64,000 nt of DNA from Deltaproteobacteria bacterium HGW-Deltaproteobacteria-6 (GTDB lineage: Bacteria; Desulfobacterota; Syntrophia; Syntrophales; Smithellaceae). Below the pieces are notes generated by a model that worked only from the letters and a program-made list of their open reading frames with translations, made no database searches and was not told the origin of the DNA. Location of the stretch: NCBI GenBank assembly GCA_002840435.1, contig PHAT01000001.1, positions 242,300-306,299 of the forward strand. The letters are read 5' to 3'. Shown piece after piece: positions 24,852-32,547 of this stretch. The position numbers and the translations under genes were made by a program. The first letter of the stretch is position 1. Each line of letters starts with the position of its first letter.

Positions 24852-27047
24852 ATGAAGTATACGAAGACATCATTGAATCACGGATATGCCAATCAGACTC
24901 TGGCAATCAATTTAAAAACCGGCAACATAGAGGTCCGGCCGCTTGACCTGCAGACCCGGGATTTCTTTATCGGCGGCAGAGGGCTCGGGCTTTATTTGCT
25001 GCACGAACAAGTCAACGCCCGGACAACCGCCTACGATCAGGAAAATCCGCTGATTTTTTCACCGGGACCGCTGGGCGGCATTCCACAGTTTCCGGGCACG
25101 AGTAAATGCATGGCGATATCCCTGTCGCCTTTGACCCATATTCCGGGCGTTTCAAACTTCGGCGGCCATTTCGGCGCCTATCTGAAATATGCAGGGTTCG
25201 ACGCGCTCACGATCACCGGTATTGCCGAACAAAATGCCATGATTGTCATTGACGGCTTCAAGTCGGAAATTACCATCCGGCCCGCACCGGTTGCCGATCA
25301 GGTATTCAACCTGGAAAAAGCCATTGTCGATTATTTTATCAAAGAAGGCCGTGAAAAGAAGGATATTACTTTTTTGACTACCGGCATCGGCGCGGCCAAT
25401 ACCACTTTCGGGTGCATCAACAGCCATTACTACGACGCCACCAAGCCGGTCGGGGACGGCTCCAAAGGCCTTTATCGCACCAAGCAGGCCGGCCGCACGG
25501 GTCTGGGTTCGGTCATGAGCCATAAAAATATTACCGCGGTTGTTGTCCTGGCTCAATTTCCCCACGGCGAAAATCCTTATGGCGCGGCGGATTGGAATAA
25601 AGTTAAAGAAGCGGGATTGAAGCTGCACAAGATTGTCAAAGACGTCGATCCGCAGGCGCTCCAGATGCACCTGAAGGGATCGGCCGGTCTGATTTCATTC
25701 ATGAATAAAAATGAATATCAATCCCTGCCGGTCAATAATTACCAGTATGGTTCTCATCCGCAGGCGGGAGACATTTGCGGGAAGACCTATGCCGAACGCC
25801 TTTTTGAGCATCGGGGCATGGATGGCTGTTTCCCCGGCTGCAATCTGCGCTGCACAAAAGGCGGCTGGGTCATGTTGACCACAGGCGAGCATTGTGGCCG
25901 CAAGGTTTGGGTGGACGGACCCGAGTATGAAACAGCCGCCGGTTTCGGTTCCAATCTGGGCATGTGGCATCCCGAGTTTATCATGGAGGCGAACTGGCAT
26001 TGCGACAATTATGGCATCGATACCATTACCACCGCCGTCATTATGGCCTTTGTGATGGAGTGCTTCCAGCGCGGCTATCTGACACGCGAAGATACGGACG
26101 GCTTTCAGTTGACCTGGGGTGATGAACCGGCCGCGTTGCAATTTATTCATGATCTGGCCAGGCGCAAGACATCATTGACCAGCATCGCCGGTCTGGGCAT
26201 GCTGGAGCTCATCGCCTGGGTTGCCGAAAAATATATGGCGGCAACCGGCAAACCCGATCCGCGAAAAGAGCTTTCGCAATTTGCCATGCAGGTCAAGGGG
26301 CTGCCGTTTTCGCTTTACCGGACCCATCGGTCGTTATCCATGCAGGCTTCCTACGCTGCCGCAAGCGACATCGGCGCGCATCATGCCGCCGCCTGGCTCG
26401 TTAAGGTTGATCTGCTCGGCGCGTTTCCAACCTTTGAAGCCAAGGCCAGAGCATTGATCACTTATCCGCGCGTGCGTCTGGGCAATGATAATCTGGGGCT
26501 GTGCAAACTGCCCTGGGTGGATGTTTTCAATCCCGATTCCATGAAGCGTGAAAATGCGGACATCTATATCAATCCGGCGTCACAGGAGCTCTACGCGGAT
26601 TTTTATAACGGGATGCTGGGCACGGCGCTGACCTGGGAAAAAATATTTGAGCAGACAGACCGGGATATCAATTTGCAGCGCGTGATGAACATTATGTCCT
26701 TTGGCGCAACGACAGGCGAGCACGACTGGATTCCCGACCGGGCCATCGGGCCCACGGAAGACAGCCTCTACGAATTGGAAAAGGATTATAACGACCCGCA
26801 GCTGAGCGCTGTTTTAAATCAATCCGCAGCGGATATTGCGAAAATGAAAACCTCGGAAAAACGGGAAGCGCTCATGAAACACCGGAAAGAAGAACTGCGT
26901 AAATTGATCCAGGTCTACTACCGGCAGCGTGGCTGGACGGATAAGGGGATTCCCGAACCCGATACGCTCAAAAAAATCGGCCTGTGGGATTATTTGAGTT
27001 CCGAGGCGCAAGGTAAAATTGCCGCAATGGTTGAAGCATCAGACTGA
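24852..27047 (+). CDS. Aldehyde:ferredoxin oxidoreductase family tungsto/molybdoenzyme
   Basis: 731 residues from the ATG at 24852 (AAGGA seven bases upstream); a longer frame to 24687 has no matching protein features. AOR hallmarks: GGRGLGLYLL near residue 36, NPLIFSPGPLGG, the pterin-binding FGGHFGAYLKYAGFDALTITG, a cysteine trio CFPGCNLRC and the distal DNLGLCKLPW. The trio is spaced C-x3-C-x3-C, one residue longer than the C-x2-C-x3-C of archaeal AOR. The chain is about 120 residues longer than archaeal AOR, with a helical C-terminal extension. Members oxidise aldehydes, or reduce acids, using ferredoxin. The divergent cysteine-rich ferredoxin is a likely partner. Confidence 0.9.
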   Translation: MKYTKTSLNHGYANQTLAINLKTGNIEVRPLDLQTRDFFIGGRGLGLYLLHEQVNARTTAYDQENPLIFSPGPLGGIPQFPGTSKCMAISLSPLTHIPGVSNFGGHFGAYLKYAGFDALTITGIAEQNAMIVIDGFKSEITIRPAPVADQVFNLEKAIVDYFIKEGREKKDITFLTTGIGAANTTFGCINSHYYDATKPVGDGSKGLYRTKQAGRTGLGSVMSHKNITAVVVLAQFPHGENPYGAADWNKVKEAGLKLHKIVKDVDPQALQMHLKGSAGLISFMNKNEYQSLPVNNYQYGSHPQAGDICGKTYAERLFEHRGMDGCFPGCNLRCTKGGWVMLTTGEHCGRKVWVDGPEYETAAGFGSNLGMWHPEFIMEANWHCDNYGIDTITTAVIMAFVMECFQRGYLTREDTDGFQLTWGDEPAALQFIHDLARRKTSLTSIAGLGMLELIAWVAEKYMAATGKPDPRKELSQFAMQVKGLPFSLYRTHRSLSMQASYAAASDIGAHHAAAWLVKVDLLGAFPTFEAKARALITYPRVRLGNDNLGLCKLPWVDVFNPDSMKRENADIYINPASQELYADFYNGMLGTALTWEKIFEQTDRDINLQRVMNIMSFGATTGEHDWIPDRAIGPTEDSLYELEKDYNDPQLSAVLNQSAADIAKMKTSEKREALMKHRKEELRKLIQVYYRQRGWTDKGIPEPDTLKKIGLWDYLSSEAQGKIAAMVEASD

Positions 27048-27092
27048 GAAAATAATGAGATAAAATTTCCGATAGAAACCATGAGAATATTT

Positions 27093-27131
27093 CCCTGCGA
27101 AGGGTGGTTTGTCCGCCCGCCCTTCGCAGGG
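27093..27131. terminator. Hairpin terminator between convergent genes
   Basis: CCCTGCGAAGGG (27093-27104) pairs perfectly with CCCTTCGCAGGG (27120-27131). It separates the plus-strand AOR gene from the minus-strand zinc-ribbon gene and could end both. Confidence 0.7.
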
Positions 27132-27139
27132 GAGAACGA

Positions 27140-27442
27140 TTAATCTTTCTTGAAAACGCTGAAAAGTTTGTCCAGGCCGCCTTTTTCCATGTCGGCGACT
27201 GTTTCAAGCTCTCCGGCATCCAGCCAGACGCCTTCGCATGCGGAGCATTTGTCGATTTTGATGTTTTTGTAGTCGATTTCAATCAAATCCATGCCGCATT
27301 TTGGGCACTTCATATAGTGGATATCTTTTAGTTTTAGCTTTTCCTCCTGTTTCATATTCTGAACTTTTTGTTCTTCGAGTTTTCTCTTTTTTTCGTATTC
27401 CATCCTTGCATAGTATTCTTCTTCTTTTTCGCTGGGCTTCAT
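27140..27442 (-). CDS. Small zf-TFIIB-type zinc-ribbon protein
   Basis: 100 residues from the ATG at 27440-27442, which has GGAGG nine bases upstream. The first 45 residues are charged and helical (KEEEYYARMEYEKKRKLEEQ) and probably coiled. The ribbon follows: MKCPKCGMDLIEI and KCSACEGVWLDAGELE, the standard signature of the bacterial zf-TFIIB family. Its role is unknown; nucleic-acid or protein binding is typical. It is transcribed alone. Confidence 0.85.
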   Translation of the reverse strand: MKPSEKEEEYYARMEYEKKRKLEEQKVQNMKQEEKLKLKDIHYMKCPKCGMDLIEIDYKNIKIDKCSACEGVWLDAGELETVADMEKGGLDKLFSVFKKD

Positions 27443-27727
27443 AGTGATATTCCTCCATTTGCTTTTGTCAATTGCCGCTTTTAATATACGATTTGACAAT
27501 ATTTATCAAGACTGCAGCTTGAACGTGCAAGAAGCAAAATCAGGTCAAATCAGAGACACATCCATAAGAAATTGTATTGCTTGCCGATTGGGCGGACATA
27601 GATATTTTCAACCCGGATACGCAAAAATAAATCGCCTTCAGGGATGATCCGAGCCCCGCGGCAAAGTTAAAACAGCCGTGCTAAACGTGAAGTTATTCAA
27701 CGGGATCATGAAGTGGCGGCTGCTTTT

Positions 27728-28309
27728 CTAATCAGGCCCTGGTTCCGTCGATTTGATTTTACAATGGTCTGAAAACCCGGCCGGCGGCACACCCAGCGCT
27801 TGCAGCAGCCTCGCCCAGTAATTCACCTGCGCGGCTGTGCTGGCTAAAATAACGATTTCCCGCTCGGTAAAATTTGTTTTCAGTTTATCCGTAAAGTCCT
27901 GCGAAAACCGCAGAGGCGTTGTGGAAATTAAGACAGCATATTCCATGGCGATGATTTCGCGGGGAGAGAATGTATTGACGGCTTTGATTTCAATCTGTCC
28001 CTGCAAAGCCGCCAGCTCGCTTTGCGTAATGCCATATTGATCGTAGTCATAAGCATTCATGTCGATGCAAAAAGGGCAGGCAACACAAAAAGATGTCGTA
28101 AGCCTCACTAGTTTGAGAATCCTTTTGTCCAGATTCCCGTCTTTGTGGGCCACAAGGGCTTCCATGATGCCGGAGCCGAGCGCAGCTTTGGGGTACCATG
28201 CCAGCAGCCTGCCCGGTAAGAGATCCCGGCCGGTGACTATTCTGGAAATCCAGATGCCGATATTGAGGTAAAATGGAATGGACTTTGGCGGATCAATAAA
28301 TGCTTTCAT
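27728..28309 (-). CDS. Carboxymuconolactone decarboxylase / AhpD-like protein
   Basis: 193 residues from the ATG at 28307-28309, with GGGGG seven bases upstream. The AhpD-fold signature is FCVACPFCIDMNAYDY near the middle, with a CxxC pair (CPFC) followed by D and N rather than the usual E-x-C-x-x-C-x3-H. The layout (YxYxQYGI, ALQGQIE, REIIAMEYAVL) fits uncharacterised carboxymuconolactone decarboxylase-like proteins. A peroxidase or disulfide role is possible but not shown. It lies downstream of, and on the same strand as, the DTW gene, 31 bases away. Confidence 0.78.
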   Translation of the reverse strand: MKAFIDPPKSIPFYLNIGIWISRIVTGRDLLPGRLLAWYPKAALGSGIMEALVAHKDGNLDKRILKLVRLTTSFCVACPFCIDMNAYDYDQYGITQSELAALQGQIEIKAVNTFSPREIIAMEYAVLISTTPLRFSQDFTDKLKTNFTEREIVILASTAAQVNYWARLLQALGVPPAGFSDHCKIKSTEPGPD

Positions 28310-28340
28310 GAATACCCCCTGATGACGTGCCATATCCTGA

Positions 28341-28973
28341 TCAGGCAATGCCGATGATTAACCGGCGAAAATTCTCGCGAAGGCTTTCACCGGTCAGTTT
28401 GTCTTCCCCCAGGTTATCGAGGGCAAAAGCGATAGCTTCGATTGTGGAAAGGCCCCCCTCGCGGGTTTGCGCGCGGAGCGACGCATGGGCGGGGTTGAGT
28501 GAGATGCGATTGAGTTTCAGGAACCAGGGATTGCGCCACCACAGCGTCTTTGCCTGCTTCCAGGATCCGTCAAGCGCGATGATCCCTTTCAGAAATCCAT
28601 AATCGGCGCTGAATTGTTTCTTCCGATTCTGAATGGTGACCGGCGGATCTCCGGCCTTGCCTTTGTTGTTAAGAAACAGGATTCCCCATTGTGAGGGCAT
28701 TGCGGATTCTCCGGCCACCGACTTGAATCCATTCCAGGAGAGACCGACACGAACATGGCTGTTCTTCAGCATGATGTTGGCAAGCCAGGCCGAATTAAGC
28801 TGTTTGTATTGTTCCTGCGGATGCTGCAGAATAATCACAGAGATAAGGTTTTCAAAAACAGGCACTTTTGCGCAGAGGCACTCATCTATATCCCGGTAGC
28901 ATCTCGGACATGCCCGGTGGCGGTCGATTTTCTGGTGCACTCTGGGATCCCGGAATTTAACGGACTCGGCCAT
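28341..28973 (-). CDS. DTW-domain tRNA aminocarboxypropyltransferase-like protein
   Basis: 210 residues from the ATG at 28971-28973 (AAGGA five bases upstream). Four cysteines at the N-terminus (CPRCYRDIDECLCA) form a zinc site. The defining motif appears as DGSWKQAKTLWWRNP, a D-G-S-W version of the D-x-T-W box. RLQHPQEQ-like residues (ILQHPQEQYKQLNSAW) complete the family pattern. Family members (TapT, DTWD1/2) add the acp group to uridine of tRNA using S-adenosylmethionine. The Ser for Thr in the name-giving motif is common. The gene is followed 31 bases later by the AhpD-like gene. Confidence 0.85.
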   Translation of the reverse strand: MAESVKFRDPRVHQKIDRHRACPRCYRDIDECLCAKVPVFENLISVIILQHPQEQYKQLNSAWLANIMLKNSHVRVGLSWNGFKSVAGESAMPSQWGILFLNNKGKAGDPPVTIQNRKKQFSADYGFLKGIIALDGSWKQAKTLWWRNPWFLKLNRISLNPAHASLRAQTREGGLSTIEAIAFALDNLGEDKLTGESLRENFRRLIIGIA

Positions 28974-29303
28974 GACTTTCCTTCTGGTTGATGAGGGACG
29001 GCATCCTGATTTACTAAACTTTTTACGGCGCTTCAGCTCTGCCCGGACCGCCGTGCTTGTGGTTTTCCGGCACTGTTCCGGGTTCTTTTCCAAGCCGATT
29101 ATGAATAACATTAATCAAATGGAAAGATCAAGAATAATAGGGCGCTCAGCCTGAGAATGCACATGTGTTGACGTTGCCGGTATGATGCTTAATTTACATG
29201 AGATGTCCCTGAAAATAATGCTTTATGTCGAATATCCGTCAGGAGACAGGAAGAGTGGGCTGAAGTTGGCAACCATAAATTAAAGAGTGAAGGGGAGAAT
29301 AAA
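28974..29303. other. 330-bp divergent gap
   Basis: Separates the minus-strand DTW gene from the plus-strand isochorismatase-like gene. I see the ribosome sites of both neighbours (GGGGAG for the right gene) but no RNA, repeat or confident promoter. Confidence 0.5.
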
Positions 29304-29957
29304 ATGAAAACAATGTACGCAAGATTTGTGAAGAATGGCTTTGTTTGGGTGGGAACCCTTGTCATCCTTTTATTCATGTCGGGGCCGCTTTTTTCCCAGA
29401 CAATTATTGATGAGTGGGCTGCCGTGAAGGCGCCGCAGGCGCCCGAACTGAAAACGATCACAATCGAACCCGCCACCACCGCGCTGCTGTTGCTTGATTT
29501 CAACAAGCAAACCTGCAATGGAAAAGTTCGTCCCCGCTGCATCAGTTCCATCCCCGTTATGGCGGGCTTTCTGGCGAAGGCCCGTGAAAAAGGCGTGAAG
29601 GTGATTTACAGCCTTTCTCCGGGCGCGTCTGTCGCCGACATTGCAAAGGAACTGACGCCTGTGGCGGGTGAGCCCGTTGTAACATCGGGGCCGGATAAAT
29701 TCTTCGGGACCGATCTGGAAAAAATAATCAAAGAGAAAGGTGTAACGACGGTAATTGTCACGGGCACGGCGGCGCATGGCGCCGTTCTCTATACGGCCAG
29801 CGGGGCGGCTCTAAGGGGTATCAAGGTGCTGGTTGCCGTAGACGGTGTCTCCGCGGAAAACACTTATGCCGAGCAATACACGGCATGGCATCTGATAACG
29901 GCGCCCCGTGTTGCATCCCAGGTGACGCTCACCAGGACGACGATGCTCAACTTCTGA
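29304..29957 (+). CDS. Exported isochorismatase-like hydrolase lacking the catalytic cysteine
   Basis: 217 residues with a signal peptide (VWVGTLVILLFMSGPLFSQ), so it acts outside the cytoplasm, which is uncommon for this fold. The isochorismatase core is present: LLLLDFNKQTCN with the aspartate, a lysine in GPDKFFGTDLE, and VIVTGTAAHGAVLYTASGAALRG. In cysteine hydrolases the last motif carries Cys two residues after the His (T-x-H-x-C-V); here it is alanine. True isochorismatases also lack that Cys. The reaction is therefore uncertain. GGGGAG precedes the ATG. Confidence 0.82.
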   Translation: MKTMYARFVKNGFVWVGTLVILLFMSGPLFSQTIIDEWAAVKAPQAPELKTITIEPATTALLLLDFNKQTCNGKVRPRCISSIPVMAGFLAKAREKGVKVIYSLSPGASVADIAKELTPVAGEPVVTSGPDKFFGTDLEKIIKEKGVTTVIVTGTAAHGAVLYTASGAALRGIKVLVAVDGVSAENTYAEQYTAWHLITAPRVASQVTLTRTTMLNF

Positions 29958-29961
29958 AAAA

Positions 29962-30003
29962 AATTCGAGGCAGCGTCCATTTTGCAGGGCGCTGCCTCGA
30001 ATT
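29962..30003. terminator. Bidirectional hairpin terminator
   Basis: AATTCGAGGCAGCG (29962-29975) pairs perfectly with CGCTGCCTCGAATT (29990-30003), a 14-bp stem. It lies between the convergent isochorismatase-like and CPBP genes; there is no long T-run. Confidence 0.75.
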
Positions 30004-30042
30004 GCCTGATTAAACCACGGCGGTGAACAGGACGTGATTGAC

Positions 30043-30636
30043 TCAGTGAACGGGAAAGATGGCGAAAATCACGGCGCTCCAAAGGGAGTGGGAAACAATA
30101 ACCATGGTCAGGTCCCGTTTCCATAAATAAAGCGCGCCCCAAAACGCCCCGGCAACGTAAGCGGCCATCGTCAGCATAAAGTTCAGTGAAAAGATGTGAA
30201 TGCTGCCATAAATGAATGTCGTGAGAAGAAAACCGGCTATATTTCCGTATTGACCCATCAGGCGCTCCTGCAGAAAACCCCGCCAGAAGATTTCTTCTCC
30301 GGGACCGGTAACCAATAAAAGCAGCAGAAAAATGAGCCGCGCGTCGGTATGGATGCCCATATTATAAATACCGCCGACCTGCGAGGTTGCTCCGGGCACG
30401 ATATAAGGCGAGAGAACAAAGCCCAGATAAAAGATGCCGTAAAGAACGACGGCGGATAAGATGCCCAGGAATACGGATGTCAGAGAAATATTTATTTTCG
30501 GCTTTTGCCAGTAAAAGGAATAGGCGCAGATCAGAATAACGGAAAGACCGATTTTAACCCAGAAGTTTCCCCAGGCCAGACCAAAGGTAAAAGCCCAGCA
30601 GACGATGGCCAGTAGAACCGCACCCCAAATCATCAT
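30043..30636 (-). CDS. CPBP-family intramembrane protease
   Basis: 197 residues, mostly membrane helices. The CPBP (CAAX protease and bacteriocin-processing) signature is present: GPGEEIFWRGFLQERLM with the catalytic Glu-Glu and Arg, then FIYGSIHIFSLN and the C-terminal LWSAVIFAIFP with further conserved polar residues. Its ATG overlaps the stop of the UbiA-like gene by ATGA, so the two are coupled. Family members cleave within the membrane, some acting on prenylated proteins. Pairing with a prenyltransferase is noteworthy, but a functional link is inference. Confidence 0.85.
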   Translation of the reverse strand: MMIWGAVLLAIVCWAFTFGLAWGNFWVKIGLSVILICAYSFYWQKPKINISLTSVFLGILSAVVLYGIFYLGFVLSPYIVPGATSQVGGIYNMGIHTDARLIFLLLLLVTGPGEEIFWRGFLQERLMGQYGNIAGFLLTTFIYGSIHIFSLNFMLTMAAYVAGAFWGALYLWKRDLTMVIVSHSLWSAVIFAIFPVH

Positions 30637-31523
30637 AGATGCACAATCCTGTCCAGAAAAAGAGCCAGCATCAGCAGAATACCAAAGACCGTGTCAAATT
30701 GGGCGGTCAATGCGTCCGCCATATCCGGTATTTTGTGGTGAAAGGTTTTAAGCAGACTCCAGGCCTTGGGGACGGACAGGAAGATAATTAATCCCCACAG
30801 ACTCATCATGCCCAGAACGATCATTCCGAAAACATAAATATACGCCGCTAAAATCAGACCGGCAAAGATCAGAAAGCTTTTTTCCAGCCCCATCACGATA
30901 CTGAGCGTTTTTACATTCTGCCTCGCATCAAAAGCGATATCCCGCATGTTGTTGGCAAAAAGAACCAGCGCCACCAGGATTCCGAAAGGAATGGAGATCA
31001 AAAGCGGCTTAAGAGACAGGGCTTGCACCTGAACCGCATAAGCGCCCGAAACCATCAAAGGGCCCCACATCAGAAACACGGCGATTTCACCCAGGGCGCG
31101 ATACTTGAATTTAACCGGCCCCGCAGTATAGAAAATAGCGGTGAGGAGCCCCACCACGCCTATCCAGATGACGTGCCATGACCGCATGTAGGCGATCACA
31201 AAGCCGATAACGGCTGTCACTGCAAAAAGAACTATAGCCTCGGCAAGAACCTGCCTGGATGTCATCAGGCCCGAAATGATGGGCTGCGGCCTGTATTTTG
31301 CCGTCGGGGCATCCGGTGTATCAATTTCATTTTTTGTATCAAAATAATCATTGATAACATTGGCTGCCGCATGAAAAAAAGTAATGCCGACCGCTGTAAT
31401 CAAAAACCACAGCCAGGATATCGATCCGACTTCAGCTGCCAGAAGGGTGCCTACTGAAACGGAAATCAGCGACATGGTGAATGACCATGGTCTTGTAACG
31501 ATAATATATTTCTTTAACTTCAT
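30633..31523 (-). CDS. UbiA-family prenyltransferase (MenA-like)
   Basis: 296 residues with about eight or nine membrane helices. Both aspartate motifs that bind prenyl diphosphate through magnesium are present: NVINDYFDTKNEID near residue 60 and NNMRDIAFDARQNVKT near 190. These resemble the 1,4-dihydroxy-2-naphthoate prenyltransferase (MenA) branch more than UbiA proper. The product would be a prenylated quinone precursor or lipid. No other menaquinone gene is in the window. The downstream CPBP gene overlaps it by four bases. Confidence 0.85.
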   Translation of the reverse strand: MKLKKYIIVTRPWSFTMSLISVSVGTLLAAEVGSISWLWFLITAVGITFFHAAANVINDYFDTKNEIDTPDAPTAKYRPQPIISGLMTSRQVLAEAIVLFAVTAVIGFVIAYMRSWHVIWIGVVGLLTAIFYTAGPVKFKYRALGEIAVFLMWGPLMVSGAYAVQVQALSLKPLLISIPFGILVALVLFANNMRDIAFDARQNVKTLSIVMGLEKSFLIFAGLILAAYIYVFGMIVLGMMSLWGLIIFLSVPKAWSLLKTFHHKIPDMADALTAQFDTVFGILLMLALFLDRIVHL

Positions 31524-31869
31524 AGTGAATCATCTTTCCTGTTGAAATAGTATGCTGCCTGCTGAAAGTTTTTTCCGGGAGAGAATGTCGGCCTCTCCTG
31601 AAAAACGAAAACAACCGGACGATGGTGTTAATAACATCTTTTTTTTTGTGTCAAGTTCTTTATCGGCATCTGTTTCTGCGCTGCCGGCCATGAAAAGTCA
31701 TGAAAAATTCCTGATTCCTCCGTTTGCAGAGTGCATGATGAGTGGCATGATTATCTATCCATAATTATTAAAATTATTCAAATACCATAGAATCCTGACT
31801 TAACATGTGCTACAAATTTCAGTGAAGGCAGGCCAGGACATGCCGGATTCCGCAAGCGGAGGCAAAACT
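31524..31869. other. Divergent gap, 346 bp
   Basis: Between the UbiA-like gene (minus) and the ZinT-like gene (plus). It is AT-rich around 31620-31800. No gene, RNA or repeat was found; GGAGG at about 31859 belongs to the ZinT-like start. Confidence 0.5.
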
Positions 31870-32547
31870 ATGATACGATTCGTAATAATTGCTTTGATGC
31901 TCGGTGTTTCCACGACGGTTGGCGCACAATTACCGCCGTCCGCTCATGATGTCTCCACCGGATCCGCCGACCGTATCATCACGACGCCGAAGACAGCCGA
32001 ATGGGAAGGAGACTGGGTGTCTGTCTCCTCACAAATCGGCTCTCTGGACCGGCAGGGAATCTTTCAAAAGGCAGCGGCTGCAGCAAACGGGCCTGCCGCC
32101 GACGATATCAGGCGGGCATTTCTGAAGCGATTCAGTTCGGATGTGGGCAGAGTCAGGATTGCCGCAGGGCGCTTCATTTTCCTGTCACCCGACGGTTCGA
32201 CCGTTATCGGCGCTGCCACGTATGCCTATGACGGATTTGAGGAACAAATAAGCGGGGGGCGCGAAATTCAATGGCACAGGTTCGTTCTCACCGGTGGGTT
32301 CGGGAAGTATCCGGTGCTGATTTGTTCAGAGCCGTATGGCATTTTAGGTCAATGGATGATGGTTCATGGCGAATCAGTCAGCGGGATGAAAAACGCACGC
32401 TTCGATTCCGAGGGAGAGCATGCAATGATGATTCCCGCGGATATTTCGGCCGGGGCGCTGGGTGATGCCCTGGACACGCCCGAGTTTGTGTCCTTCCTTC
32501 AGTCGCTGCCGATCCCGAAAAAAAGCGAGGGGAGGGCGAAGCCGTGA
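31870..32547 (+). CDS. ZinT/YodA-like lipocalin without the zinc ligands
   Basis: 225 residues from the ATG at 31870, with GGAGG seven bases upstream and a signal peptide (VIIALMLGVSTTVGAQ). The body follows the ZinT/YodA periplasmic zinc-chaperone pattern: EWEGDWVSVSSQIGSLDRQG, FSSDVGRVRIA, YAYDGFEEQISGG and WHRFVLTG. However, the region that carries the zinc-binding HxH near the C-terminus of ZinT reads LICSEPYGILGQWMMVHGE, so metal binding by the usual residues is unlikely. The gene's TGA overlaps the GTG of the next gene, so both are made together. Confidence 0.72.
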   Translation: MIRFVIIALMLGVSTTVGAQLPPSAHDVSTGSADRIITTPKTAEWEGDWVSVSSQIGSLDRQGIFQKAAAAANGPAADDIRRAFLKRFSSDVGRVRIAAGRFIFLSPDGSTVIGAATYAYDGFEEQISGGREIQWHRFVLTGGFGKYPVLICSEPYGILGQWMMVHGESVSGMKNARFDSEGEHAMMIPADISAGALGDALDTPEFVSFLQSLPIPKKSEGRAKP

